Source: Marinilabilia rubra (GTDB lineage: Bacteria > Bacteroidota > Bacteroidia > Bacteroidales > Marinilabiliaceae). Taken from it: a DNA stretch of 64,000 nt. Position numbers and translations under genes: made by a program. The notes under the pieces were generated by a model. The model saw nothing but the letters and a program-made list of their open reading frames with translations. It searched no databases and was not told where the DNA came from. The DNA lies in NCBI RefSeq assembly GCF_003121985.1, contig NZ_QEWP01000002.1, positions 248,001-312,000 on the forward strand, given 5' to 3'. Numbering within the stretch: position 1 is the stretch's first letter; every line of letters starts with the position of its first letter. Below, piece by piece: positions 19,367 through 27,909 of the stretch.

Positions 19367-19374
19367 CAAAATTA
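19367..19374 (-). promoter_or_regulatory. -7 box upstream of the surface operon; rest of gap empty
   Basis: TAATTTTG on the minus strand fits TAnnTTTG and would start transcription near 19360, about 53 nt before the adhesin ATG at 19307. A clear -33 element was not found. The remainder of the 520-bp gap up to 19827 is AT-rich, and I see no gene, RNA or repeat in it. Confidence 0.45.
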
Positions 19375-19827
19375 ATTTTATTCAGTTATTATTTAGAACT
19401 TTAGCTTCAAATATTTATCAACAACCCGGCAATATTGGGTTTTAAACCATTTAAAAACGAGAAAAAAAATCGCAAATAAACATTCGGTTAACAGATAAAC
19501 ACAACAAAAGTAAAAATATCAATTATTTCTTACTTGCTAATATACAGCCTTCTAAAACCAGAGCCTGATTGATCACAGTACAATTTTTATCAGCAAGGGT
19601 TTTAAAAAATAAACCTATTTAGAAATCATCTAAATTTCCTCATCGTTTTTACGGGGCAAATCAGCTTTTAGTTTCAAAATGCCCTTTAAATAAAGGTTTT
19701 TGAAAAAAAGAAAGCTTATACACGATAAACATTTCTTTAACTTCGCCATAGCCTAATTCAATTTCATCAACTTTCTAAATGCGTTCACCAATATCCAATA
19801 AGCACATCAAAATTTCTTAATAACCTT

Positions 19828-20472
19828 TTAGTTTAACAATTTCTCCAAAAGTTGCGGTTGCTCCTCAAGAGCCAGTCGGGCAATTTTCAAATAATCACTC
19901 AACCAATCCTGAAGAAGCAAAAGTTGTTTACGCTTTTTTTGTGTCATTTCTTTTGACAGTGTTTTAGCATGTTCAAACCGTGTATTTAACTCTTCAAGTT
20001 TCTCAAGATCAATAAGAATATTCTTCAAATCAAGCTTTTTTACTCCATAATTGGACAAAACCTCCATCCACTTTTCTTCTGCTAAAAGGTTTTTGCAAAA
20101 CATATAAACCTGTCGATACCAATCATCAAATTGCTTTTCCCTGGGACCTTCTAAGCCAAGTGTGCTTTTCACCAAATCTTCATGATCAAAAACAATTCTG
20201 CCAATTTTTACAATCCGCATGTATCGTTTTTGAATTTCCTTATACAGTTCATTCTTTTCTTTATTAAGCTGCTTACGTCTGCTTTGAGCGGCTTCCTGTT
20301 CCTGGTCAATCTGGCGAAGAAGTTCCAGCAACTCACGCCCACGCTCCATTTCTTTAAGGCCATAACCAAAAGAGGACAATGAAGAGACCAAGCTTTGATC
20401 GGAAAGACTCTGACCTAAAACATTATCTACTTTACTTACAAAGTTTTCAAAAGGTAACTTTGAATAATGCAT
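19828..20472 (-). CDS. Coiled-coil protein of unknown function
   Basis: A 214-residue, highly charged, soluble protein with no signal peptide. Helical heptad-like stretches cover about residues 55-90 (QIDQEQEAAQSRRKQLNKEK) and 150-200 (DLEKLEELNTRFEHAKTLSK), with a short aromatic region around 125-140 (DDWYRQVYMFCKNLL). I do not recognise the family. The start context (MHYSKLPFENFVSKV) is reasonable, and the frame is clean across 214 codons in an AT-rich area, which supports a real gene. It stands alone: about 520 bp separate it from the adhesin gene and about 1.4 kb of repeat-filled DNA from the Smr gene upstream. Confidence 0.75.
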   Translation of the reverse strand: MHYSKLPFENFVSKVDNVLGQSLSDQSLVSSLSSFGYGLKEMERGRELLELLRQIDQEQEAAQSRRKQLNKEKNELYKEIQKRYMRIVKIGRIVFDHEDLVKSTLGLEGPREKQFDDWYRQVYMFCKNLLAEEKWMEVLSNYGVKKLDLKNILIDLEKLEELNTRFEHAKTLSKEMTQKKRKQLLLLQDWLSDYLKIARLALEEQPQLLEKLLN

Positions 20473-20819
20473 AACTAACTTAAAATTATTATAGCTCTAA
20501 TAATTTTTCAATATCTGAATAATATTTTTATAAATCAAATTATTTATAAAGTTTTCTGCAATAAATTAGCAAACAATATTTGTTTTTAGAAAAAATAATT
20601 TCTTAGTAGATCAATATTTTTTATAAAAGATACCTTGAAAAAGATTCTACCTTGTAAATCATTAGGTTAAAAAAATATTCCAAAGAAATTAAATGAGAAG
20701 CAAAACTTAAAAAAACACAACTCCCACTTAAAACACTGACAAACAATCTACTAAAACCAGTGAGCGTATTCACGACAGGAAAACATCAACTTAAAACACT
20801 GGTTAACAAGCAAAAACAC

Positions 20820-20990
20820 CCTAGTGTCAAGTCAAGCATAGTCTGACGGCCCAAGCCTTGCTCTTTCGACCTAGTGCTTCTCAAAAAAAGACTCACGTAG
20901 CTACGGCTATGCTTACTTTTTTGTTGTTTTGCACAAGGTGAAAAATAGCGGCGGCTTACCCGACCTTCTACTCTTGACTTGGCACTAGGC
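20820..20990. repeat. 171-bp palindromic element with 17-bp terminal inverted repeats
   Basis: The ends CCTAGTGTCAAGTCAAG and CTTGACTTGGCACTAGG are inverted copies with one mismatch. A second inverted pair lies inside, meeting at the centre GTAGCTAC, with A-rich and T-rich arms around it. Such nested symmetry could fold as a long hairpin. Apparent open frames here follow the repeat and are not credible genes. The AT-rich 350 bp between it and the coiled-coil gene holds nothing else that I can see. Confidence 0.7.
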
Positions 20991-21185
20991 ATCTCATTAC
21001 ATTCACGTTAACCCACAGAATTAATTATCAAAAAAACCAAACACCACATCACACTCTGCAATAACCTGTATTTAAGAAACTTAAGCAACTTAAAAGCGGA
21101 GTATTTATAGTTATATAAGGACATGGGTCGCACCTTACAGGGACCTGATTCGGCCTTTCTTCGACCTCTGTTCGACTCCTTATAA

Positions 21186-21246
21186 GCCGAAGAAAGTTCG
21201 AAGAAGACTCGAAGAAGACTCGAAGAAAGTTCGAAGATGCATCGAA
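21186..21246 (+). repeat. Short tandem repeats of a TCGAAGAA-type unit
   Basis: Five or six imperfect 10-12-bp units of the kind TCGAAGAAGAC / TCGAAGAAAG follow one another. An opposing CGGCCTTTCTTCGACC about 40 bp upstream could pair with the first units. No function is evident. Confidence 0.65.
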
Positions 21247-21480
21247 TGAAACCCCAGGAAACCAATATTACAGTCGAAGAGGATTGCTTTAAATTAGGGG
21301 GCACTGAAAAATGCCTGGTGCATAATTTATAAAATTGAAATTACAGCTTGCTTAAACGATAAGTGCAAAGTAGAGAATGTTTTCCTTGCCCTCACCTAGA
21401 AGTTGATCGCGGCAGGCAAAATCATTTTCCCACCCCCGGTAGACTACCAGCATAAACCGGTATTAATAATTATATAAGAA

Positions 21481-21500
21481 CGGCGGATCAGTATCCGCCG
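21481..21500. other. Small perfect hairpin
   Basis: CGGCGGAT and ATCCGCCG form an 8-bp GC-rich stem around a 4-nt loop in otherwise AT-rich, gene-free DNA between 20990 and 21550. It lacks an adjoining T-run, so a terminator role is doubtful. Confidence 0.4.
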
Positions 21501-21549
21501 CATAGAATAATCCAAGAAGTAATATTTCATCAATCAGCTAACAAGACTC

Positions 21550-21879
21550 AGAAACTGTTTAAATTTTGTTTTTGGAGGACATTTTTGAATAATTGAGTTC
21601 TTGGACAAGTCAAAATTGACACCAATAGCAAAGCTATTTAGAGCCTGTCTATAAACTAAGCAAAATTTGGTTCTGGTCATGTGTTTGTCAAGAAAGTGCC
21701 AGTAACAAGGCTTGCGAAGCCCGGAAATACGCAGTTTACTTGAGTAAATGAGTAATTTTCGGGCAAGCGTAACGCAGTAAATGGTACTTTATGGACAAAC
21801 ACTATTTAAGGAAATTTTGACAAAGTATAAAAGCTCAAGACCAGAAAACATCCCAAAGGATAAAACTTAAACAGTTTCT
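21550..21879. repeat. 330-bp compound inverted repeat
   Basis: The first ~70 bp (beginning AGAAACTGTTTAAATTTTG) match the reverse complement of the last ~70 bp (which reads AGAAACTGTTTAAGTTTTA). Matches continue with gaps to TTGTCAAAATT. The centre contains the family B palindrome at 21681-21802. The element ends 5 bp before the stop codon of the Smr gene, so it may also act as that gene's 3' end. Confidence 0.7.
21681..21802 (+). repeat. ~120-bp palindrome (family B), copy 1
   Basis: Starts GTGTTTGTC and ends GACAAACAC, with arms of about 60 bp meeting at TTTACTTGAGTAAA. It contains AAGGCTTGCGAAGCC and later CAAGCGTAACGCAG, both shared with the copy at 63460-63579. A shortened copy lies at 34903-34998 and a half copy at 46211-46240. 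Confidence 0.75.
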
Positions 21880-21884
21880 CAAAC

Positions 21885-22946
21885 TTAAATGATAACCATT
21901 GTAGCCCCATAGCCATATTCCCGAAAAGAAGCATCCTGGAAGTTGTGTTTTTTGTAACGAGTATTAAGCAGTCTTCTTACCTCATGCTTCAGGGTTCCAT
22001 TACCAATACCATGTATAAAAACAATCTTTTGTCCCTTATTCTTTTCATTCTCCCGAATAACTTCATGAAAACGATCAACTTGCAATTTTAGCATATCCGC
22101 ATTTGATAGTCCCCTGGTATCATCCAGAAGTTCATGAATATGAAGATCAACCTCAATTATATCTGTGCGTTTTTTCCGGACCGGTTGTTCATTTTTTATT
22201 TTAAACTCACCTTTCTCTTTTAATGCTTTGCTGGTTTCCTTTTTTGAAAGGTTTTCCATCTGCCGCTCCAGTTCATTTTTTATCAAAGGCATCATAACGG
22301 CTTTTTCATAGAAGAAATCATTCTCTTTAAACCCTTTCTCCTTAAAAAACTTTTCAGCTCGTATTTTCATCGTCTGATTGAGAGGATCGAATAATTGATA
22401 GGGCTTATCTCTTTTATAGAGAATCAACTGAACCATCCATTTGGAATCTAACTTTGAAGCAGGAAAACCTCCGAGGTATTCTTTTGTATTTGCAGGGATT
22501 CTACCATTAAAAACTTCTCTGGCAAGGCCATCCTCACCCATTTCGGCAAACAAAAACAAGCAGTGATAATTACTATCATTAACCAAATGAAGATCAACAG
22601 TCTGCACATCATCTTTTATACCCGCATCAAGAAAAGCCAGATAAATCCTTGGATTGTTATCGTCATGCTGAGGCTCTTCTTCCACAAATTCATCATCTTC
22701 AATAGTAACGGACTTTTCCTCTTCAACCTTATTAACAATAAGAGGAGAGCGAACAGGAACAGGCTCTTCCTGCGAAGGCTCTTCGAGGCGCTCAACGACT
22801 ACAACTTCTGCAGATGGCATAGGAACTTCGAAACCTATTTCATCCTCCACATATATTATTTTTCCTTCGATTCTGGTAACATGGCCCCCACCAACATCAT
22901 TTAAAAACTTGACTTTATCTCCTAGTCTAATATCCTGATTCTTCAT
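21885..22946 (-). CDS. DUF2027 and Smr-domain protein
   Basis: A 353-residue cytosolic protein. Residues 1-60 form a small beta-barrel (RLGDKVKFLNDVGGGHVTRI), followed by an acidic Glu/Pro-rich linker to about residue 95. A DUF2027-type central domain (about 97-190) comes next, then a charged helical stretch. The Smr domain at 265-353 carries DLHIHELLDD and the GIGNGTLKHEVRRLL motif. Smr domains of the MutS2 type act as nucleases or bind stalled ribosomes; in this lone architecture the role is unknown. This two-domain form is a recurrent Bacteroidota gene. It is monocistronic, with a MITE copy 50 bp upstream. Confidence 0.88.
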   Translation of the reverse strand: MKNQDIRLGDKVKFLNDVGGGHVTRIEGKIIYVEDEIGFEVPMPSAEVVVVERLEEPSQEEPVPVRSPLIVNKVEEEKSVTIEDDEFVEEEPQHDDNNPRIYLAFLDAGIKDDVQTVDLHLVNDSNYHCLFLFAEMGEDGLAREVFNGRIPANTKEYLGGFPASKLDSKWMVQLILYKRDKPYQLFDPLNQTMKIRAEKFFKEKGFKENDFFYEKAVMMPLIKNELERQMENLSKKETSKALKEKGEFKIKNEQPVRKKRTDIIEVDLHIHELLDDTRGLSNADMLKLQVDRFHEVIRENEKNKGQKIVFIHGIGNGTLKHEVRRLLNTRYKKHNFQDASFREYGYGATMVII

Positions 22947-22998
22947 AAATGAAAACTTTTTTCTTTCCGGATCTTTAAAAACATCAATTACTCTTCCT

Positions 22999-23134
22999 CA
23001 ATACTCCGTTAGGCTTTTGTAAAAAGCTATAAATCAAATTTTTTGAATTATACCCATCATTATTTTTAAGCTCTGGTTATCGGCACCATATGGTTCGGCT
23101 TAAATCTAATGTCTAAAAATCTAACGATCTATTG
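22999..23134 (-). repeat. MITE family A, copy 2 (6-bp target duplication)
   Basis: Reverse-oriented 136-bp copy: CAATACTCCGTTAGG at the left and TAACGATCTATTG at the right. CTTCCT stands directly on both sides, a perfect 6-bp target-site duplication. It lies in the gap between the divergent Smr and queA genes. Confidence 0.85.
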
Positions 23135-23279
23135 CTTCCTGCAAAGGTAAAAAATATAAAGAGACATTTCAGATTTTGAATTTAACGGAAAGATAAGGTT
23201 CATAATACAATCAAATACCCCCATTGCATTTAGCAAAATCCTCCCCAGAAGTGAACCTCAATATTCTTTATTTTTTGAT

Positions 23280-23287
23280 TAAATTTG
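23280..23287 (+). promoter_or_regulatory. -7 box upstream of queA
   Basis: TAAATTTG fits TAnnTTTG and would give a start near 23294 and a leader of about 50 nt. The leader contains a short GCCC...GGGC hairpin. I found no convincing -33 element at the normal distance. Confidence 0.45.
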
Positions 23288-23342
23288 CATCTGTAATAAT
23301 TATCTGCAACGCCCCTGTTTTGAGGGCATATTTATTAAAAAT

Positions 23343-24551
23343 ATGGATATTTCAATCGAACAATATAACTATAGCCTACCCGATGAACGTATTGCCAAAT
23401 ACCCTCTGAAAAGAAGAGACCACTCAAGATTGCTGTTTTATAAAAACAATCGAATAACAGACAAACAATTCTACAATTTACCTGATTTGCTACCCTCTAC
23501 GGCAATGATGATATTCAACAACACTAAAGTAATCAGGGCAAGACTGCCATTTCACAAGCATACCGGGGCCAGAGTTGAAATCTTCTGTCTTGAACCGGCT
23601 TCACCAACCGATGTAGCATTGGCTTTCGGGCAAACAGAGGAAGTTACCTGGAATTGCATGGTGGGAAATAATAAAAAATGGAAAGTAGGAACTCTTGAAA
23701 AAGAATTGCAAATTAACAGCAAAACCATTGTTTTAAAAGCATCCAAAGAGCAAAAAACTTCAGATGGATTTATTATAAGATTTTCATGGAACAATTCCGA
23801 CTTCACGTTTTCGGAGCTTATGGAGGAGATAGGGAAAACACCAATTCCCCCATACCTGGAAAGAGAATCTGAAGAAATTGACACCGAGAGATATCAGACA
23901 GTATACTCTAAAGCACAAGGATCGGTAGCTGCACCAACAGCAGGACTTCACTTCACCCCCGAAATACTGGAAAACCTCAAAAGCGATGGCATAAAACTTG
24001 AAAATTTAACACTGCATGTTGGGGCAGGAACATTTCGTCCCGTAAAAAGTGAAACAATCGCAGATCACGAAATGCATACCGAACACTTCAGAATTTCATT
24101 AAACACCTTAAAATCTCTCAGAAGTCACAGGGGGCCAAAAATATCTGTTGGAACCACCTCCCTGCGCACCCTTGAATCATTGTACTGGGCTGGTGCATTA
24201 GCGGCTAAAAGTAAACCATTTCATCACATTGAACAATGGACCCCCTATAATAATAAAGATGTAAAACTTAGTTTCCGCGAAGCTATTGATTATTTGATTT
24301 CAGCGATTTCAAGCGAGAACAAGAACTATTATGAGGGTTCAACAGCCATAATAATTGTTCCAGGTTATCAAATCAGAGCTGTAGATGGATTACTCACCAA
24401 TTTCCATCAACCAAAAAGCACTCTACTACTTCTGGTTGCTGCTTTGGTTGGTGAAAAATGGAAAGAAATCTACAAACACGCGCTTGAAAATGATTATCGG
24501 TTCCTCAGCTATGGCGATTCATCCCTTCTTTGGGCTTCAACCTCCATCTGA
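23343..24551 (+). CDS. queA: tRNA preQ1(34) S-adenosylmethionine ribosyltransferase-isomerase
   Basis: QueA transfers and isomerises the ribosyl group of S-adenosylmethionine onto preQ1 at tRNA position 34, giving epoxyqueuosine. The 402-residue sequence shows the family opening YNYSLPDERIAKYPLKRRDH, then MMIFNNTKVIRARL near residue 55. The central QTVYSKAQGSVAAPTAGLHF is around 190, LHVGAGTFRPVK around 225, and LLTNFHQPKSTLLLLVAAL near 355. It is longer than the roughly 350-residue E. coli enzyme, as is common in Bacteroidota. Its last 15 bp overlap, tail to tail, the BFD-like gene on the other strand. No other queuosine gene is in the window. Confidence 0.95.
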   Translation: MDISIEQYNYSLPDERIAKYPLKRRDHSRLLFYKNNRITDKQFYNLPDLLPSTAMMIFNNTKVIRARLPFHKHTGARVEIFCLEPASPTDVALAFGQTEEVTWNCMVGNNKKWKVGTLEKELQINSKTIVLKASKEQKTSDGFIIRFSWNNSDFTFSELMEEIGKTPIPPYLERESEEIDTERYQTVYSKAQGSVAAPTAGLHFTPEILENLKSDGIKLENLTLHVGAGTFRPVKSETIADHEMHTEHFRISLNTLKSLRSHRGPKISVGTTSLRTLESLYWAGALAAKSKPFHHIEQWTPYNNKDVKLSFREAIDYLISAISSENKNYYEGSTAIIIVPGYQIRAVDGLLTNFHQPKSTLLLLVAALVGEKWKEIYKHALENDYRFLSYGDSSLLWASTSI

Positions 24552-24746
24552 TTCCTGTTTTTTCAATTCTACTTCCAGAATAGCCTCAATATCTGCGGCG
24601 CATGAACCGCAGATAGTGGCAGCATCTGTTTCATCCTGCACCTCTTCAAATGTAGTAAGATTCTTCTCTCTGATGGTTCGTACAATTTCATCTTTTGTTA
24701 GTTGCATGTGACGACAAACAATATCATTACCTTCAAAATCACTCAT
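24537..24746 (-). CDS. BFD-like [2Fe-2S]-binding small protein
   Basis: A 69-residue protein resembling the bacterioferritin-associated ferredoxin (BFD) fold. Cys11 lies in IVCRHMQLTKDEI, and Cys46 and Cys49 in ATICGSCAADIEAIL, with the usual helix between. The canonical first pair is CxC, but here the third position is His13, so the cluster would have Cys3His ligation, or the domain may be cluster-free. Ferredoxin-like electron transfer or a regulatory role is inferred. It converges on queA and overlaps its 3' end by 15 bp. Confidence 0.8.
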   Translation of the reverse strand: MSDFEGNDIVCRHMQLTKDEIVRTIREKNLTTFEEVQDETDAATICGSCAADIEAILEVELKKQESDGG

Positions 24747-24898
24747 AGTTTAATATTTTAAGTTGGTTAACTATAAACATCAAATCGAATATGTGGTTCA
24801 ATTGAACTCGTAATGTATATCTGGAAACACTTTACCTCTCCAAAATTGTAATTTTAACCCGATTTTTCTATATTTTATGATGAATAAAATCATTTATT

Positions 24899-25675
24899 AT
24901 GGGCTCTTTAATTAGTTTCCTTATAATATTTACATTGTCGGTTTTAATTACCAAAATTGCATCGCAGGCTCTCATTCACACAGGGTTGTCTAAAGAAGTT
25001 GCACAATTTCAGGCACGATCGGCCTTTACCGGTGTTGGTTTCACCACAGGCGAGGCTGAAAATATCGTCAATCATCCCGTTAGGCGGAAAATAGTAATGT
25101 CTTTAATGTTGATAGGAAATGTAGGAATTATCTCTGCCATGGCTTCCCTTATCCTGACATTCGTAAATAACAATCTGGAAAGTCAGGAAAATATATTGAG
25201 ATTAGCAATTATTTTGGGAGGACTATCCATTCTTTAATTTCTGGCCAAAAGCCAATGGGTTGAAAAAAGAATCGCCAGGATAATTGATTCTGCGTTAAAA
25301 AAATTCACCAATCTGGATATTAAAGATTACGTTGAACTCCTCAATCTAAACGGGGAATATGAAATTACGGTTATCAACACCCGCAGCTCTTCATGGATGA
25401 ATGATAAAAAACTAAAGGATTGTAATTTGAGAGAAGAAGGAATTAACATTATTGGAATAAGACGTAATTCCGGAAATTATATCGGAACTCCTCATGGAGA
25501 AACAAAAATAACAGAAGGAGACGAGCTTATTCTCTACGGCCGTAAAAAGTCCCTTCATAATCTGGAACAGAGAAAACAAGATAGTTCCGGACAATATGAA
25601 CATGAAAAGGCCAAAGAAGAGCAAAGCAAGGAAAGGTCTATTCAAGACAAGAAGGACGAGCAGTCTCAGACCTGA
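24899..25675 (+). pseudogene. TrkA-C-domain membrane protein gene interrupted by an in-frame TAA
   Basis: Two open stretches lie in the same frame. The first (residues 1-112) has two membrane helices and a SAFTGVGFTTGEAENI motif between them. The second carries a TrkA-C/RCK_C-like domain (NLREEGINIIGIRRNSGNYI, TKITEGDELILYGR) and a Lys/Glu-rich tail. A single TAA at 25235-25237 divides them. The codons after the stop continue sensibly (FLAKSQWVEKRIARI) with no shift of frame, so one base change would restore a 258-residue protein. It could be a genuine nonsense mutation, a sequencing error or readthrough; the intact family is thought to act in cation transport. Confidence 0.8.
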
Positions 25676-25956
25676 TTTTCTGTTCACTTTAATTTTTTCA
25701 TGGCCACTTCCGATCCCTGCAAACCTGAATCTAATATAGTTCGACATTGATCTCCATGAAATTTCCACCCAGTTAACATTCTAGATCTCAACTTACAAAA
25801 CCAAACCAGGTGATAATAGTGCATTTTCCTCCCTATTCACCGCATGATTGGAACAATTTTTGATAATTTAGTGGCGGTTATAAAAAAATCATTCTTCACT
25901 GCTGTTTTGGCAGTTTATAAAAAATAAAATCAAAAAATATAAAACACATTAGCCAC

Positions 25957-26952
25957 ATGGATCAAACTGTTGATATCAAAGAGCTAAATGAGCGCATTAA
26001 GCAGGAAAGCTCATTTGTGGATCTTCTTACAATTGAAATGAACAAGGTCATTGTTGGCCAGAAACATTTGGTTGAAAGCCTTCTTATCGGACTTCTGTCT
26101 GATGGCCACATCTTGCTGGAGGGAGTCCCAGGGCTTGCAAAGACGCTTGCAATCACCACCCTCTCAAAGGCAGTAACTGCAGATTTCAGCCGAATTCAGT
26201 TTACCCCGGACTTACTTCCGGCCGACCTTTTGGGTACGATGATTTACAGTCAGAAAAACGAAGAGTTTGTAGTAAAAAAAGGGCCAATTTTCACCAATTT
26301 TGTCCTGGCCGATGAGATCAACCGGGCACCGGCCAAAGTTCAGAGTGCGCTATTAGAGTCCATGCAGGAACGCCAGGTCACCATTGGGGATCATACATAT
26401 ACTCTGCCTAAACCATTTTTGGTAATGGCCACACAAAACCCAATTGAACAAGAAGGAACCTATCCGCTGCCGGAAGCACAGGTGGACCGTTTCATGCTTA
26501 AAGTGGTCATTGACTATCCTCAAAAAGCAGAAGAGCAGATGATTATTCGCCACAATCTGGCTCAAAAATTCCCTGAAGCAAGCAGCATTATTAAGCCGGA
26601 AGACATCATAAGAGCACGGGAAGTAGTCAAAGATGTTTATATGGACGAAAAAATTGAAAAATACATCATCGACATCGTTTTTGCCACCAGGTTTCCCGAT
26701 CAGTATAATCTTGATAAGTTTAAAGACATGATCAACTATGGGGGATCTCCACGTGCCAGTATCAGTCTGTCAATGGCAGCCAAGGCTTTTGCATTTATTA
26801 AGCGCAGGGGGTATGTAATACCGGAAGATGTGCGTGCTGTTTGTCATGATGTTCTGCGCCACCGCATTGGTCTCTCTTACGAAGCTGAAGCCAACAACAT
26901 TACTTCCGAGGAAATTATCAGTGAAATACTCAACACAGTTGAAGTACCTTAA
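25957..26952 (+). CDS. MoxR-family AAA+ ATPase
   Basis: A 331-residue AAA+ chaperone-like ATPase of the MoxR group, which works with von Willebrand factor A (VWA) proteins encoded beside it. Walker A is GVPGLAKT near residue 55 and Walker B is FVLADEINRAPAK near 115. Sensor 1 is MATQNPIEQEGTYPLPEAQ near 155, with arginine-finger and lid regions after residue 200 (GGSPRASISLSMAAKAFAF). It opens the eight-gene bat cluster, all on the plus strand. Such clusters were linked to aerotolerance in Bacteroides; the biochemical job is not settled. Confidence 0.95.
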   Translation: MDQTVDIKELNERIKQESSFVDLLTIEMNKVIVGQKHLVESLLIGLLSDGHILLEGVPGLAKTLAITTLSKAVTADFSRIQFTPDLLPADLLGTMIYSQKNEEFVVKKGPIFTNFVLADEINRAPAKVQSALLESMQERQVTIGDHTYTLPKPFLVMATQNPIEQEGTYPLPEAQVDRFMLKVVIDYPQKAEEQMIIRHNLAQKFPEASSIIKPEDIIRAREVVKDVYMDEKIEKYIIDIVFATRFPDQYNLDKFKDMINYGGSPRASISLSMAAKAFAFIKRRGYVIPEDVRAVCHDVLRHRIGLSYEAEANNITSEEIISEILNTVEVP

Positions 26953-27038
26953 ATAATGAGCAATTATCAATGAATAATGATCAATTTGATAGCTTTGATA
27001 ATTGATTACTGAAAACTGGTAATTGAAAACTGACAACC

Positions 27039-27908
27039 ATGGTGGAAGCAACTGATATAATAAAGCGCGTTCGTCAAATAGAAATTAAAACCCGCGGATT
27101 GTCCAGCAATATATTTGCCGGAGAATACCATTCTGCCTTCAAAGGTCGGGGCATGACTTTTAGCGAGGTACGAGAGTATCAATATGGCGACGACATTAGA
27201 AATATAGATTGGAATGTTACCGCCCGCTTTAACCATCCTTACGTCAAGGTTTTCGAGGAAGAGCGGGAGCTAACGGTGATGTTGATGATTGACGTATCAG
27301 GTTCACGCGAATTTGGTACAACCTGGCGTTTTAAAAAGAACGTTATCACAGAGATGGCAGCTGTTTTGGCTTTTTCTGCCATACAGAATAATGATAAAAT
27401 AGGGGTGGTCTTTTTCTCCGACAGGATTGAAAAATTCATACCACCCAAGAAAGGACGCAAGCACATATTGCACATTATTCGTGAACTTATCAGCTTCACC
27501 CCTGAGCATAGAGAAACCAATATTTCTGAAGCTTTACGATATCTCACCAACGCCATTAAGAAACGCTGTACTGCATTTGTGATATCTGATTTCATTGACG
27601 AAGGCTTTGAAGATGCTTTAAAAATTGCTAATCAAAAACACGATGTAGTAGCTTTGAGGGTTTTCGATCCGCGTGAAGCTGAAATGCCAAACATAGGCTT
27701 CATAAAACTTAGAGATGCTGAAACGGGAGAAAATTATTGGGCCAACACCGCCAACAAAAAAACCCGTGAAGCCTATAAAAAATGGTGGCACGAAAATCAG
27801 GAAAACCTCAGGACTGCTTTTTCCAAAAGTGGTGTAGATAATGTGGCAGTACCAACGAACGAAGACTATGTTAGAGCACTCATTTCTCTTTTCAAAAAAC
27901 GAGCATAA
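27039..27908 (+). CDS. DUF58 / VWA-like protein of the bat cluster
   Basis: A 289-residue soluble protein of the DUF58 family, a VWA-like fold regularly found directly after moxR. Family marks are GRGMTFSEVREYQYGDDIRNIDWNVT-type sequence near residue 35 and a modified metal-site motif MLMIDVSGSREFGT near 85. LRVFDPREAEMPNIGFI lies near 205. Starts at an ATG 86 bp after moxR and ends 1 bp before the ATG of the next gene, consistent with translational coupling. Confidence 0.9.
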   Translation: MVEATDIIKRVRQIEIKTRGLSSNIFAGEYHSAFKGRGMTFSEVREYQYGDDIRNIDWNVTARFNHPYVKVFEEERELTVMLMIDVSGSREFGTTWRFKKNVITEMAAVLAFSAIQNNDKIGVVFFSDRIEKFIPPKKGRKHILHIIRELISFTPEHRETNISEALRYLTNAIKKRCTAFVISDFIDEGFEDALKIANQKHDVVALRVFDPREAEMPNIGFIKLRDAETGENYWANTANKKTREAYKKWWHENQENLRTAFSKSGVDNVAVPTNEDYVRALISLFKKRA

Positions 27909-27909
27909 A

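Noticed and set aside
20786-21304. Two short minus-strand frames of 68 and 98 codons
   Set aside because: They follow the palindromic element and the TCGAAGAA repeats, with repeat-like low-complexity peptides and no homology that I recognise.
23288-23342. preQ1 riboswitch in the queA leader
   Set aside because: Only a short GCCC/GGGC hairpin is present; the preQ1 aptamer pseudoknot features are not seen, and the gene acts after preQ1 is in tRNA.
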